Positions 1 to 9,279 of a stretch of 64,000 nucleotides of DNA are shown here, piece after piece (position 1 is the first letter of the stretch; every line of letters begins with the position of its first letter). The notes beneath the pieces were generated by a model. It was not told where the DNA came from. It worked only from the letters and a program-made list of their open reading frames with translations, and made no database searches. A program made the translations under genes and the position numbers. The stretch is from Microbaculum marinisediminis. Lineage in GTDB: Bacteria > Pseudomonadota > Alphaproteobacteria > Rhizobiales > Tepidamorphaceae. The stretch covers positions 186,001 to 250,000 of the forward strand of contig NZ_JALIDZ010000001.1 in the NCBI RefSeq assembly GCF_025397915.1. The letters are read 5' to 3'.

Positions 1-841
1 CATCGGCGATCTCGGTGAAATCCTTCAACGCCGCTTCGGGCTCGCCGCGCACAGCGGCAACGCGGGTCAGCACGTCGCGGGCCTTTTCGTCGAGGCCCCG
101 GCCGTCGGCAAGCTCGGCCTGTTCCAGCAGGCGCTCGGCGATCTCCTGCGGGCTGCGGCCGCCGATCGGCGCGATGCCGGCAACCGCCACCATCTCCTCG
201 ACCGCGGCACGCGCCGCTTCCGGATCGGTACGCGCAAGACCGGCAAGGAACGCGTGGCGCTTGTCGTTTGCGGCTAGAGGCGCCGGCTTGCCCGACAGGA
301 CTTCGGCAAGCCCGCCGGGCCGGCCGAAGGCGGCACGCAGGCGGCGCGGCCACGGCTCGGGCAGCTCAAGGGCGGCGACGAAGGCCATGAACAGGCTCGG
401 ATCGCCCAGCCTGATCTCGGGATCGCTCAAGCCGAAACGGCTGACGGCATCGAGCGACAGGGCGACGATCTCGGCGTCGGCGTGATCGCGATCCTCGATG
501 CCGTAGAGCTCGATGCCGGCCTGGATGAATTCGCCCGGCGTGCCCTGCTGGGGACGGTAGCGGAACACCGGCCCGAGATAGGAATAGCCGGCGGCCTTGT
601 CGGCGGCAGAACCGGCGAGATGATCGAGGCTGACGGGGATCGTGTAATCGGGCCTAAGGCATAGCTCGTGGCCGGAGGGATCCTGCACGAGATAGAGCCG
701 GCGGCGAATGTCCTCGCCCGACATCTCGAGGAACACCGAGGCCGGCTGCAGGATCGGCGGATCGACGCGATTGAGTCCGCGCTCGGCGAAGAACGCGAGC
801 AGCGCGTCAAGGCTTTTGTCTTTGTCGGCGGGCCGGATCAT
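1..841 (-). CDS. hisZ: ATP phosphoribosyltransferase regulatory subunit HisZ (partial, C-terminus off window)
   Basis: Read by translating the reverse strand from the ATG at 841; about 280 codons are present and the frame stays open to base 1. The product is a HisRS-like protein without synthetase function that forms a complex with the short form of HisG and makes it responsive to histidine, in the first step of histidine synthesis in the cytoplasm. Visible landmarks are LRPDYTIPVS (like the HisRS RYDLT motif but with the DYT variant typical of HisZ), then GPVFRYRPQQGTPGEFIQAG. It lies 106 bases downstream of hisS on the same strand, a common alphaproteobacterial arrangement usually followed by hisG, which would be outside this window. 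Confidence 0.88.
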   Translation of the reverse strand, partial: MIRPADKDKSLDALLAFFAERGLNRVDPPILQPASVFLEMSGEDIRRRLYLVQDPSGHELCLRPDYTIPVSLDHLAGSAADKAAGYSYLGPVFRYRPQQGTPGEFIQAGIELYGIEDRDHADAEIVALSLDAVSRFGLSDPEIRLGDPSLFMAFVAALELPEPWPRRLRAAFGRPGGLAEVLSGKPAPLAANDKRHAFLAGLARTDPEAARAAVEEMVAVAGIAPIGGRSPQEIAERLLEQAELADGRGLDEKARDVLTRVAAVRGEPEAALKDFTEIAD

Positions 842-947
842 CGGTCTTGGTCCGATTTCGCGGGGTTATTTAAGCGAATACGAAAGAGTCGCAGCCTTTT
901 AGCAGGCGCGTGCGCGGAAGGCGACAGGCTGGCCTGCCGCATTGGCG

Positions 948-2432
948 CTAGCAGTGTCGGCCGACGATTTCGCGAACGGTGTCGACGAGGTTCGCGACCT
1001 CCGCCTCGACCTGGGCGGGCCGCGCCTCCTTCCACTCGGCATGATCCTCGATCGCCTCGGCCAGACGGGCGCCCTCGATCAGGTCCTTGATCTGGACGAT
1101 ACCGCGTTCGCGCTCGTCCGAGCCCTGGATGACCACGCAAGGGGCGTTGCGGCGATCGGCGTATTTCATCTGCGCCTTCATGCCGGAGGTTCCCAGATAC
1201 ATCTCGGCGCGGATGCCGGCGGCGCGCAGGTCGGCCACCATCTTCTGGTAGTCGGCGATGCGGTCGCGGTCCATCACCAGGACGACGACCGGACCAAGCG
1301 CCGTCCTGTCCTCGACGCGGCCGAGCGCCGACAGCGCGGCGAGAAGACGGCTGACACCGATCGAAAACCCGGTCGCCGGGGTGTCCTCGGGGCGGAAACG
1401 GCCGACGAGGCCGTCATAGCGCCCGCCGCCGGCGACGGAACCGAAGCGGGCCTTCTCGCCCTTCTCGTTGACCGTCTCGAAGGTCAGCTCCACCTCGTAG
1501 ACCGGGCCGGTGTAGTATTCCAGGCCGCGGACGACGGAGGGGTCGATCTTCACGCGGTTCTCGTAGCCCGCGGCATCGACGAGTCCGCCGATCTCGGCCA
1601 GCTCCGCGACGCCCTCGGCGCCTCGGGCACTGCCCTCCACCGCGGCCGCGAGATTGGCCAGGGTCTCCTCGAAGGTCGCGCCGCCGGCGGACACGAACCC
1701 GAGCACCCGGGCGATCTGACCGTCTTCCAGACCCGCGCCCTTGGTGAAGTCGCCGCTTTCGTCCTTGCGTCCGGGGCCGAGCAGGAGCCGCACGCCATCC
1801 GGCCCAAGGCGGTCGAGCTTGTCGATCGCCCGCAGCACGGTCAGTCGCTTGCCGGCGTTCTCGTCGCCCGCGAGGCCGACAGCCTCCATCACGCCGTCGA
1901 GCACCTTGCGGTTGTTCACGCGGACGACGTAGTCGCCACGCGGGATGCCCAGCTCCTCCATGACGTCGGCGGCCATCATGCAGATTTCGGCATCGGCGGC
2001 GACCGACGCGGAGCCGACGGTGTCGGCATCGAACTGCATGAACTGCCGGAAGCGCCCCGGCCCCGGCTTCTCATTCCGGAAAACGTAGCCGTAGCGATAG
2101 CTGCGATAGGGTTTGGGCAGGCGGTCGAAGTTCTCGGCGACGTAGCGGGCGAGCGGCGCGGTCAGGTCGTAGCGCAGGCTCAGCCATTGCTCGTCGTCGT
2201 CCTGGAAGGAGAACACGCCCTCGTTCGGCCGGTCCTGGTCGGGCAGGAACTTGCCCAACGCCTCGGTATATTCGACTGCCGGGGTCTCGACCGGATCGAA
2301 GCCGTAGCGCTCGAAGACATGACCGATCGTCTCCAGCATGGCGCGGGTGGCGCGCAGGGTGCCGGTGTCATGATCCTGGAAACCGCGTGGAAGCCGCGGC
2401 TTTAGGCGATCCGCCTTGTCGGTCTTTGCCAT
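948..2432 (-). CDS. hisS: Histidyl-tRNA synthetase, alphaproteobacterial type
   Basis: A 494-residue class II aminoacyl-tRNA synthetase that charges tRNA-His. [10 protein letters not shown] (about residues 87-96) and the [12 protein letters not shown] block mark the catalytic core, and an anticodon-binding domain fills the last ~100 residues. The motif 2 region reads [19 protein letters not shown], unlike the ERPQxGRxRQFHQ of most bacteria; this divergent form is known from alphaproteobacteria whose tRNA-His has lost the extra G-1. The start was set at MAKTDKAD (2432); the open frame continues 14 codons upstream but without homology. hisZ follows. Confidence 0.95.
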   Translation of the reverse strand: MAKTDKADRLKPRLPRGFQDHDTGTLRATRAMLETIGHVFERYGFDPVETPAVEYTEALGKFLPDQDRPNEGVFSFQDDDEQWLSLRYDLTAPLARYVAENFDRLPKPYRSYRYGYVFRNEKPGPGRFRQFMQFDADTVGSASVAADAEICMMAADVMEELGIPRGDYVVRVNNRKVLDGVMEAVGLAGDENAGKRLTVLRAIDKLDRLGPDGVRLLLGPGRKDESGDFTKGAGLEDGQIARVLGFVSAGGATFEETLANLAAAVEGSARGAEGVAELAEIGGLVDAAGYENRVKIDPSVVRGLEYYTGPVYEVELTFETVNEKGEKARFGSVAGGGRYDGLVGRFRPEDTPATGFSIGVSRLLAALSALGRVEDRTALGPVVVLVMDRDRIADYQKMVADLRAAGIRAEMYLGTSGMKAQMKYADRRNAPCVVIQGSDERERGIVQIKDLIEGARLAEAIEDHAEWKEARPAQVEAEVANLVDTVREIVGRHC

Positions 2433-2548
2433 CGATAAACGCCATGAAACACGAGGAGAAACGCCCGCTATCACGCGGGCGCGGCCCTACCTAGATCATC
2501 GGCGCCGATACGGCAAGGCGGAGCCCCGGGTCCCGGCGGCAACGCCGG

Positions 2549-3274
2549 TCAGTCGAACAGGGCGTCGATGTCGTCCTGGGAGGCGACGCCGGAGTCGTCC
2601 TCAAGCGCCGGGCCGTGCATGATCGTGCCTTCGTCCCGCGTGCTTTGCGGAAGGACGAAGGCCTCCAGATCGCTCCACAGCGCCATCATCGTGTCGACGC
2701 GCTCCTCGATGAAGCGCAGGGTATTGACGACCTTGGTGATGCGCTGGCCGGTCAGATCCTGGAAGTTGCAGGCTTCGAAGATCTTGACGGTTTGATCGCG
2801 GATGTCGTCGAGCAGATCGATACTCTCGCCGTCCTTCAGACGGGCGCTGAGGTCGTTGGCGTCGTTGTCGATGTGCTCGGCGGCCTGAAGCAGTTGCTCG
2901 GTCGCCTGCTCCGTGCCCTTCACGACCGCATCAAGTTGATCGGTGACGCTGTGGATGTCCCTGCCGCCCGGTCCGGCATGGAGCGCGGCAAGCTCCAGCT
3001 TCGTCGTGTTGATGGCGTGCTGGACCGACTCCATTTCGATGCGCAGCTGACGGGCCTCGTCGGCACGGCCGCGGTAATCCTCGACGATTTCCTGGGAAAC
3101 CATCTGTTCGGTATTGCCGATCGAGGCGCGGATGTCGGCGAGCGCGTCCATGATCTCGCGAAACTTGTCGCCGTCGCTGCCGCCCCCGGCGCCGCCGGTG
3201 CCACCGCCGTCGCCACCCCTGCCGCCCTGTTCCTGGGTCATTTCGATGCGAAAGCGTCGCGCCGCGGAAGCCAT
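2549..3274 (-). CDS. cheZ: Protein phosphatase CheZ (chemotaxis)
   Basis: A 241-residue cytoplasmic protein expected to dephosphorylate CheY-P and so end the chemotaxis signal. The signature FQDLTGQRI (residues 171-179) carries the Asp173 and Gln177 equivalents of the catalytic pair of enterobacterial CheZ, on a long helical region. The C-terminus ASQDDIDALFD is the amphipathic CheY-binding tail, followed directly by the stop. A Gly-rich linker (about residues 18-35) precedes the helices. The ATG at 3274 is preceded by GACGAGGC at a normal distance; an upstream TTG is unlikely. No other che genes are adjacent, but two chemoreceptor units lie within 9 kb. Confidence 0.88.
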   Translation of the reverse strand: MASAARRFRIEMTQEQGGRGGDGGGTGGAGGGSDGDKFREIMDALADIRASIGNTEQMVSQEIVEDYRGRADEARQLRIEMESVQHAINTTKLELAALHAGPGGRDIHSVTDQLDAVVKGTEQATEQLLQAAEHIDNDANDLSARLKDGESIDLLDDIRDQTVKIFEACNFQDLTGQRITKVVNTLRFIEERVDTMMALWSDLEAFVLPQSTRDEGTIMHGPALEDDSGVASQDDIDALFD

Positions 3275-3484
3275 TTCACTGCCTCGTCTCAACCTAAGTT
3301 CGAGTTCGCAATTTGACGATCGCGCCTTAATGAACCGTTCCCGGCTTCCGTGACGAGATCCGACTGCGCATTGCTGAACGGGCGATGAACCAGAGGTTCA
3401 ATACGGGTTCAGCAGCCCTCGCACATCCTTTGTCTCGACGAACGGCGACAGACCCGCCGTCGGCGCAGTTCGAAGGAGAGCACC

Positions 3485-4072
3485 ATGACCGCCAAGACTA
3501 CCCTCCGCCGCATCGCCGGATTCGCCGTCGGCGCAGCCATCGTTATGACCCTGCCGCTGACCGCGGCAGCCGGCCAGGCGCAGTCCGAAGTCGCCACCCC
3601 GCGCGTCGCCGTCCCGCATGTACCCGCCCCCGGCGGCGGTGCCGACATGGCCGGCTGCTGGTCGTCACAGCGGCTGATCTACGGCCCCTATGCCTTCTCG
3701 TTCTGCAGCAACGGGCGCTATGGCAGCTACCGGGTGCGTGGCGGCGGGCTGGCCTGCGAGGGCAACGTGACCGTCAGCCCTGGACGCGGCGGCACCGCCA
3801 CCGTGCGGCTGAGCCGCAGCCGCTGCAACGGGCGTACCGACTGGAGCGCCGACTACCTCGTCTGCCGCAGCGTCGGCGGTGGTGGTGTGGGCTACGGAAA
3901 CGGCGGATACGGGCAGTACGGGACACGCGGCTATCGACCCGAGGTCGCCGTGCCGCGCGCACCGACCCCACGCTATCCGCGCGTCCCCATTCCCGCCGGC
4001 CGCCTCGACTGCACCTACTATCCGACGGTCGCCGGCTATCACCCGATCGACCTGGCAATGGTCCGCAACTAA
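3485..4072 (+). CDS. Secreted cysteine-containing hypothetical protein
   Basis: A 195-residue protein not assigned to a named family. The N-terminus (MTAKTTLRRIAGFAVG, then a hydrophobic stretch ending near TAAAGQAQ) is a good Sec signal peptide. The mature part has six cysteines (in GCW, FCS, ACEG, RCNG, VCRS, DCTY), which would allow three disulfides in the periplasm, a Gly/Tyr-rich linker (about residues 133-150) and a Pro-rich segment. AAGGAGAG stands just before the ATG. It is divergent from cheZ and upstream of an L,D-transpeptidase, so an envelope role is plausible but unproven. Confidence 0.7.
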   Translation: MTAKTTLRRIAGFAVGAAIVMTLPLTAAAGQAQSEVATPRVAVPHVPAPGGGADMAGCWSSQRLIYGPYAFSFCSNGRYGSYRVRGGGLACEGNVTVSPGRGGTATVRLSRSRCNGRTDWSADYLVCRSVGGGGVGYGNGGYGQYGTRGYRPEVAVPRAPTPRYPRVPIPAGRLDCTYYPTVAGYHPIDLAMVRN

Positions 4073-4106
4073 CGTCCCCGCTCCCACGCGGCCGCCAGGC
4101 TGCCGG

Positions 4107-4134
4107 CGGGCACGGTTTTCCATCACCGTGCCCG
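4107..4134 (+). terminator. Stem-loop after the secreted protein gene
   Basis: A perfect 10-bp inverted repeat, CGGGCACGGT (4107-4116) and ACCGTGCCCG (4125-4134), with an 8-base loop, 34 bases after the stop at 4072. Only a weak pyrimidine run (TCTCCGCT) follows, so it may be a weak terminator or a 3'-end stabilising hairpin. Confidence 0.45.
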
Positions 4135-4294
4135 TCTCCGCTACATTAACGCCGCGTCAACCACTTCGGCAGATGCCGCCTCACCGTGAAGTCCGATTTA
4201 CCATTCGCTCGCCGGTCTCCGCCTACCCTCGCCTCCCTGACGGGGAAAGTGTGTATCTCCCCGCATCACGACGAAATGTAGAGCGAGTACGTCG

Positions 4295-5131
4295 ATGAAA
4301 CGCCTTCTCTTCGCGACGGCCCTAGTCGCCGCCGGAGCGGCCAGCCCCGCCGTCGCCAGCCAGTACGACAACAGCAAGATGCCGTTTCCCGCCCTGATGA
4401 ACGCCCTGTTCGGCGAGCAGACCGCATCCACCGAACGCCGCCTGGATCCTTCGCGCCCGACCTACCAGCAGCCACAATCCGCCCAGCCAAAAAGATCCTA
4501 CAGGCAGCCCGGCGAACCCGCCCGGAGCGCGCGCACCGTCAGACAGCCTTCCGGCTTCGTGCAGCCCGGCCAACGGCTGCCGAGCTATTCGGGCATGACC
4601 ACGGCGCCTAGCGGGAGCCGAAACGTCTCCGCGATTCAGCCGCCCCCGCGCACGCGCGTGGACACCAGGCGCCAGCTGCCGCAATTCAATACAGCCTTCG
4701 CTCCGAAAGTCGTCTCGTACAACGGTCCGGAGAGGCCCGGCACTATCGTGATCAACACGAACGAGCGGTTTCTGTACCTCGTCCAGAACGACGGCACCGC
4801 TATGCGCTACGGCGTCGGCGTCGGCCGGCCCGGCTTCGAGTGGGCCGGCACCCACAAGATCACCCGCAAGGCCGAATGGCCCGGCTGGACGCCGCCGGCA
4901 GCGATGAAGAAGCGCCAGCCCGGCCTGCCGGACCACATGCCCGGCGGCCCCAACAACCCGCTCGGCGCCCGCGCCATGTATCTGGGTTCGACGCTCTACC
5001 GCATCCACGGCTCCAACGAACCCTGGACCATCGGCCGTGCGGTATCCTCGGGCTGCATCCGGATGCGGAACGAGGATGTGATCGACCTTTACGAGAGGGT
5101 CGGCGTCGGCACCGCGGTCAAGGTGATCTGA
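4295..5131 (+). CDS. L,D-transpeptidase, YkuD domain, secreted
   Basis: A 278-residue periplasmic enzyme of the ErfK/YbiS/YcfS/YnhG family, which forms 3-3 peptidoglycan cross-links or attaches proteins to peptidoglycan. A signal peptide (MKRLLFATALVAAGAASPA) is followed by a Pro/Gln/Ser-rich low-complexity linker (about residues 45-140) and a complete YkuD domain (about 148-278). The active-site region contains His238 in RIHGSN and Cys254 in SSGCIRM. The start ATG follows GAGCGAGTACG, only a fair ribosome site. It ends just before a strong terminator facing the convergent chemoreceptor gene. A second, unrelated-architecture L,D-transpeptidase lies at 33444-35084. Confidence 0.9.
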   Translation: MKRLLFATALVAAGAASPAVASQYDNSKMPFPALMNALFGEQTASTERRLDPSRPTYQQPQSAQPKRSYRQPGEPARSARTVRQPSGFVQPGQRLPSYSGMTTAPSGSRNVSAIQPPPRTRVDTRRQLPQFNTAFAPKVVSYNGPERPGTIVINTNERFLYLVQNDGTAMRYGVGVGRPGFEWAGTHKITRKAEWPGWTPPAAMKKRQPGLPDHMPGGPNNPLGARAMYLGSTLYRIHGSNEPWTIGRAVSSGCIRMRNEDVIDLYERVGVGTAVKVI

Positions 5132-5180
5132 CTCAAAGCCGGACGGACCGGCGACAGGATTTACAGGGGGAAGACGTCAA

Positions 5181-5220
5181 AGGCGGGCGGTCCGATCAAC
5201 GGGCCGCCCGCCTTCTCTTT
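5181..5220. terminator. Bidirectional rho-independent terminator
   Basis: AGGCGGGCGGTCCG (5181-5194) pairs with CGGGCCGCCCGCCT (5200-5213) around a 5-base loop, with one G-T pair. T-rich sequence follows on the plus strand (TCTCTTT) and TTTGACGTCTT on the minus strand. It lies between the convergent L,D-transpeptidase and chemoreceptor genes and can serve both. Confidence 0.75.
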
Positions 5221-5263
5221 AGATACCACTGCGTTTCGACAGTCCGCCTTCGGCGGCGAAACC

Positions 5264-6577
5264 CTATTGTCGCAGAAGCGTGCGGGCCTTGACGAAGAAG
5301 TCCTCGATCTCGCTTTCGAGATGGTTGGCCCGCCCCTGAAGCCTTTCGGCGGCCGTCTGCAAAGCCTTCGATGCCGTACCGGTTTCCTCGACCGAGCGGG
5401 TAACGACGGCGATGTTGCCCGACACCGTGTCGGTTCCGGTGCGCGCCAGCACCATGCTCTCGGAAATCCCCTGCGTCGCCTCCGTCTGCGCGTGAACGGC
5501 GGTGGCAATGGCGTCGGAAATGCCGGCGATCTCGCCGATGATCGACGACACGCCCCCGATGGCGGAGACCGCCCGTTCGGTTTCGCCGCGGATCAGGGCA
5601 ATCTGCTCCTCGATACGGTCGGTCGCCTGGGCGGACTGGCTGGCGAGTGCCTTCACCTCTGCGGCGACGACGGCGAACCCTTTGCCGGCCTCACCGGCAC
5701 GAGCCGCCTCGATGGTCGCGTTGAGAGCCAGCAGGTTGGTCTGCTCAGCAATCGCGCGGATCAGCTCGACGATCTCGCCGATCGCCGCGGCGGCCCGCTC
5801 GAGACCCTCGACGGTTTCCTGAGAGGCCCGCGATTCCATGACCGCCCGATCGCTGATCTGCTTGGCTGTCAGGACCTGTCCTCCGACCTCTTCGACCGCC
5901 CCGGACAACCGCATGACCGCCTCGGCAGCGGCGGATACCTCACGGTTCATGATATCCGCCTGCTGGCCGATCTCCGCGGTCTTGGCGCCGCTGGCGTGCG
6001 TCGCCGACGCCATCTGGTCGGCCGTGGCCCCCATTTCCTGAGTCGAACCGCGAACCTCGCGCATCAGGTCGGACAGTTCCTTTTCGAAGTGGTCGGTCAC
6101 CTGCTCGAAATGGCCGAACTTCTCGCCCATCGATTTGGTCGCCGCGTTCATCACCTCGGCGGCATGACGGAACGAGCCAGACAGGCCACGCCGCAAGACC
6201 CGGCGGAAGAAGCGGCCGTCACGCACATGGGCGAGCGAGGCCGTCGACTCGCGGGCGAAGGCATCGACGATGTCGAGCTGGTGATTGATGGCACGCATCA
6301 GCCGGCCAAGGCTGTCGCGCTCGCCTTCGCGGATGCCGATGATCCGCGCCTCGAGATCCCCGCGCGCGGCGCGCTCGCAGACGCCAGCGACCATTTCGAG
6401 ACGCCGTCCAAGATGGCTCAGCCGACCAAGCAGAAGAACCATAACGATGACCAGCGCCGCGGCGAGCGCAACGGTCACGATCGGGCCGAACCAGGCAGCC
6501 GCAACGATTGCAATCGACAGGACGGCCGCCGTGAGCGCCAATAGCCGCGCGCTAGAGAGAGAAGACGAACTCGTCAT
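5264..6577 (-). CDS. Methyl-accepting chemotaxis protein without periplasmic domain (Aer-like signalling half)
   Basis: A 437-residue inner-membrane chemoreceptor. Residues ~10-52 form two back-to-back hydrophobic segments with almost no periplasmic loop, then a HAMP-like segment ([11 protein letters not shown]) and a long cytoplasmic coiled coil with the conserved hairpin tip [20 protein letters not shown]. This membrane-hairpin/HAMP/signalling order is that of Aer without its PAS domain. The ATG at 6577 lies inside the last codons of the upstream PAS gene (26-base overlap, different frame), so translation is probably coupled. No C-terminal NWETF-type tether is present. It should couple through CheW to CheA. 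Confidence 0.9.
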   Translation of the reverse strand: MTSSSSLSSARLLALTAAVLSIAIVAAAWFGPIVTVALAAALVIVMVLLLGRLSHLGRRLEMVAGVCERAARGDLEARIIGIREGERDSLGRLMRAINHQLDIVDAFARESTASLAHVRDGRFFRRVLRRGLSGSFRHAAEVMNAATKSMGEKFGHFEQVTDHFEKELSDLMREVRGSTQEMGATADQMASATHASGAKTAEIGQQADIMNREVSAAAEAVMRLSGAVEEVGGQVLTAKQISDRAVMESRASQETVEGLERAAAAIGEIVELIRAIAEQTNLLALNATIEAARAGEAGKGFAVVAAEVKALASQSAQATDRIEEQIALIRGETERAVSAIGGVSSIIGEIAGISDAIATAVHAQTEATQGISESMVLARTGTDTVSGNIAVVTRSVEETGTASKALQTAAERLQGRANHLESEIEDFFVKARTLLRQ

Positions 6578-7133
6578 ACGGCATGCCTTTTTCTTTAAGC
6601 TGGGCTTGGAGCAGCCCGACGGAAGCCTCCAGGCCAAGGGCTCGGCTTTCGTGCCGGTTCTCCTCGGCCTTCAGGTCGGCGTAGACCCCGGAGATGATCG
6701 GAAGCACACTGCGGTCCGGCGTGCGCCGGCTCGAGTGGTAGCCGATGATCGAGCCATCCGGTCCGAAGCTCGGCGTGACATGGGCAAACACCCAGTAATG
6801 GTCGCCATCCATCGCCAGGTTGACGACATAGGCGAAGATCTCCTTGCCGGACTGGAGAGTTTCCCAGAGCAGCCAGAAGATCGCACGCGGCATATCCGGA
6901 TGGCGGATGACGGAATGCGGCGCGCCTAGTGCCTCCTCCTCGGTCATCGCGGACAGGCGAAGAAATACGTCGTTGGCGTAGGTGATGCGACCCTTCAGGT
7001 CGGTCTTGGTGACGATCAGTTCGTCTTCGAGAAAAGTCCGCTCGCGTCCGGTTGGAGCAACGGTGCGGGCAAGCTTGCGGCTTGACGCACGAGGGTTCTC
7101 ACCCCGGCGAGCCGCAGGAGTCCGTTGAAGCAT
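6552..7133 (-). CDS. Aer-type PAS domain protein (putative redox/oxygen sensor)
   Basis: A 193-residue soluble protein with one PAS domain (about residues 38-150). [31 protein letters not shown] and [14 protein letters not shown] closely match the FAD-binding PAS of the aerotaxis receptor Aer, so a flavin-based redox role is likely by family. There is no membrane segment or signalling domain; those are in the overlapping downstream gene (5264-6577). The ATG at 7133 ([11 protein letters not shown]) has GGGAGCG upstream and is preferred to a TTG seven codons earlier. Confidence 0.85.
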   Translation of the reverse strand: MLQRTPAARRGENPRASSRKLARTVAPTGRERTFLEDELIVTKTDLKGRITYANDVFLRLSAMTEEEALGAPHSVIRHPDMPRAIFWLLWETLQSGKEIFAYVVNLAMDGDHYWVFAHVTPSFGPDGSIIGYHSSRRTPDRSVLPIISGVYADLKAEENRHESRALGLEASVGLLQAQLKEKGMPYDEFVFSL

Positions 7134-7261
7134 TTCTGTCGGTCGCTCCCCCAAAAGGGATGGTATCGGCGCAGCGAGACATTTCGTTGCGAATAGGGCC
7201 GACCCTAGAAGTGCGCATCTTAACGAATGATGAAATGAGTGCGGCGCGAATATTCCGAAAA

Positions 7262-7290
7262 CGGCTTATAAACCAATGGTTTATAAGCCG
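7262..7290. promoter_or_regulatory. Perfect 13-bp inverted repeat between malate synthase and the PAS gene
   Basis: CGGCTTATAAACC (7262-7274), three bases AAT, GGTTTATAAGCCG (7278-7290). On the minus strand it is followed by TTTTC and stands 111 bases beyond the malate synthase stop, so it may be that gene's terminator. Its AT-rich arms and its position upstream of the PAS gene also fit an operator. The rest of 7134-7400 shows no gene. Confidence 0.55.
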
Positions 7291-7400
7291 ACATCACATA
7301 CATTCCGCGTTGCGCTCCACCGCTCGCGGATTGCGATGCCAACCGGCTACGGGCCGTGGCAACTACCGGATAATCGGCTACCACGGCCAGCGCCTTCATC

Positions 7401-8999
7401 TCACACAATCAGCTCGTAGGCCGGCAGCGTCAGAAACTCGGCGAACGTGTCCGCGGTCGACATGTCGCGAAACAGGACGATCGCCTCCGGGAAGCGGCCC
7501 GCGTCATAGACGGCGGCGGTGAGTTCCTCGCGAACGCCGGCCATCTCGTCGTCGAGCGTTGTCAGGAACAGTTCCCTGGTAACGGTCCGTCCGTCCTCGA
7601 GCGCCGCGTTGTGACGGAGCTGCTGCCAGATCTGGGCGCGGCTGATCTCGGCCGTCGCCGCATCTTCCATGAGGTTGTAGAGCGGCACGGCACCGCGCCC
7701 GCGAAGCCACGCCTCGATGTACTGGACGCCGACGCGGATGTTTTCGCGCAGGCCCGCTTCGGTGCGCGTGCCCTCGTGGATTTCCAGCAGCTCGGCCTGG
7801 CCGATCGCTACGTCCTCGCGCTTGTTGTCGAGCTGGTTCTGGCCCGGCATCAGCCGGTCGAACACCTCCATCGCGACCGGCACCAGGTCGGGATGGGCGA
7901 CCCAGGTTCCGTCATGACCGTCTCCGGCTTCGCGTTCCTTGTCCGCCTTCACCTTGGCGAGCGCGATCTCGTTGGCTTTCGGATCGCGCCGGTTGGGGAT
8001 CTGCGCGGCCATTCCGCCCATGGCGAAGGCGCCGCGGCGATGGCAGGTCTTGATCAAGAGCAGCGAATAGGCCCGCAGGAAGGCCTTGCCCATCACCACC
8101 TGACCGCGGTCCGGCAGCAGAAAGGCCGGGTTGTTCCGGAGCCGCTTGATGAAGGAGAAGATGTAGTCCCATCGGCCGCAATTGAGGCCGACAATATGAT
8201 CCTTCAGCTCCCAGAGGATCTCGTCCATCTCGAAAGCGGCCGGCAACGTCTCGATCAGGATCGTCGCCTTGATCGTTCCGTGCGGGAGACCGAGGGCATC
8301 CTGCGTATGAACGAAGACATCGTTCCACAGCCGCGCCTCGAGATGGCTTTCCAGCTTGGGTAGATAGAAATAGGGCCCGGCGCCAGCGGCGAGCGCCTTC
8401 TTGGCGCTGTGAACCATGTAGAGCCCGAAGTCGAACAGGGCGCCGGACACCGGCTCGCCATCGACCAGCACATGGTCCTCTGGCAGGTGCCAGCCACGGG
8501 GGCGCACCAGCAGAGCGGCCGGGTCGGCCCCCAGCTTGTATTCCTTACCGCTGTCGGGATCGACGAAATCGATCTTACCGTCCCATCGGTCCTTCAGGTT
8601 GATCTGGCCTTCCACCTGGTTATCCCAGGTCGGCGCCGTCGCGTCCTCGAAGTCGGCCATGAAAACCTTGGCGCCGGAATTCAGCGCGTTGATCACCATC
8701 TTGCGGTCGACGGGACCGGTGATCTCGACACGGCGATCGAGCAGCGGCTCCGGGATCCGGGCGACGGTCCAGTCGCTCTCACGGACGTGACGGGTCTCCT
8801 CCAGGAAATCCGGCAGTTCCCCGGCGTCGAACCGCTTCTGGCGCTCCAGGCGCATCTTCAGAAGACGGCGACGCTGCTCGTCGAAGCGACGGTGCAGGTC
8901 GGCGACGAAGGCAAGCGCCTCGTCGTTCAAGACCTCGTCGTAGCGCTCCTTCAAAGCGCCGCGAATTTCCACGCCGGCCACGTGTGCGGTTGCGCCCAT
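7401..8999 (-). CDS. aceB: Malate synthase A
   Basis: A 532-residue cytoplasmic enzyme that condenses glyoxylate with acetyl-CoA to malate (glyoxylate shunt and glycolate use). Length and sequence fit the A isoform (about 530 residues) rather than the ~720-residue G form. Landmarks are [14 protein letters not shown] (acid pair of the metal/active site), [26 protein letters not shown] and [17 protein letters not shown]. The ATG at 8999 (MGATAHVAG) is preceded by GAGGAGCGGCGTT; an ATG five codons upstream would itself contain this ribosome site. Isocitrate lyase is not adjacent, but GlcDEF, a glyoxylate source, lies 5 kb away. Confidence 0.95.
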   Translation of the reverse strand: MGATAHVAGVEIRGALKERYDEVLNDEALAFVADLHRRFDEQRRRLLKMRLERQKRFDAGELPDFLEETRHVRESDWTVARIPEPLLDRRVEITGPVDRKMVINALNSGAKVFMADFEDATAPTWDNQVEGQINLKDRWDGKIDFVDPDSGKEYKLGADPAALLVRPRGWHLPEDHVLVDGEPVSGALFDFGLYMVHSAKKALAAGAGPYFYLPKLESHLEARLWNDVFVHTQDALGLPHGTIKATILIETLPAAFEMDEILWELKDHIVGLNCGRWDYIFSFIKRLRNNPAFLLPDRGQVVMGKAFLRAYSLLLIKTCHRRGAFAMGGMAAQIPNRRDPKANEIALAKVKADKEREAGDGHDGTWVAHPDLVPVAMEVFDRLMPGQNQLDNKREDVAIGQAELLEIHEGTRTEAGLRENIRVGVQYIEAWLRGRGAVPLYNLMEDAATAEISRAQIWQQLRHNAALEDGRTVTRELFLTTLDDEMAGVREELTAAVYDAGRFPEAIVLFRDMSTADTFAEFLTLPAYELIV

Positions 9000-9103
9000 A
9001 ACGCCGCTCCTCATTGCATTTGCCCGTTTGCGTTTTCGTGCTGGTGCCAGGCAGTTTCACATATGGCGCGGCGCGGTGAAACAATCGTCGCAAACCGGCT
9101 CTT

Positions 9104-9118
9104 TTTCCAAATTGGAAA
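9104..9118. promoter_or_regulatory. Short palindrome in the divergent malate synthase / sensor intergenic region
   Basis: TTTCCAA, A, TTGGAAA: a perfect 7-bp inverted repeat about 105 bases upstream of the malate synthase ATG and 162 bases upstream of the divergent sensor gene. It is a candidate regulator site. The remainder of 9000-9279 holds no gene that I can support. Confidence 0.35.
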
Positions 9119-9279
9119 TAATCCTGTCTCGCCTTCTCCATTCAGGCAATCCAAGTAGCGGGTGCCCGCCGACGCGACGAAAATCCCGAAAAAACGGGCG
9201 TTTCGTAACCAAACCACAAGAGTTCACCGTTTACCCATGCAACTTCATGGGAGAAATGCAGAACACCTTCGGGGCAACA

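Noticed and set aside
942-2405. A 487-codon plus-strand ORF opposite hisS.
   Set aside because: It is a shadow of hisS caused by GC-rich codon bias; the composition is His/Asp/Ala-rich without domains. The same applies to long antisense ORFs opposite glcD, lldD, the GMC gene, dctM and the Pat-type gene.
6552-6637. Possible programmed frameshift fusing the PAS and chemoreceptor frames.
   Set aside because: The change needed is +1 and no convincing slippery site with a following structure is visible; an overlapping ATG gives a simpler explanation.
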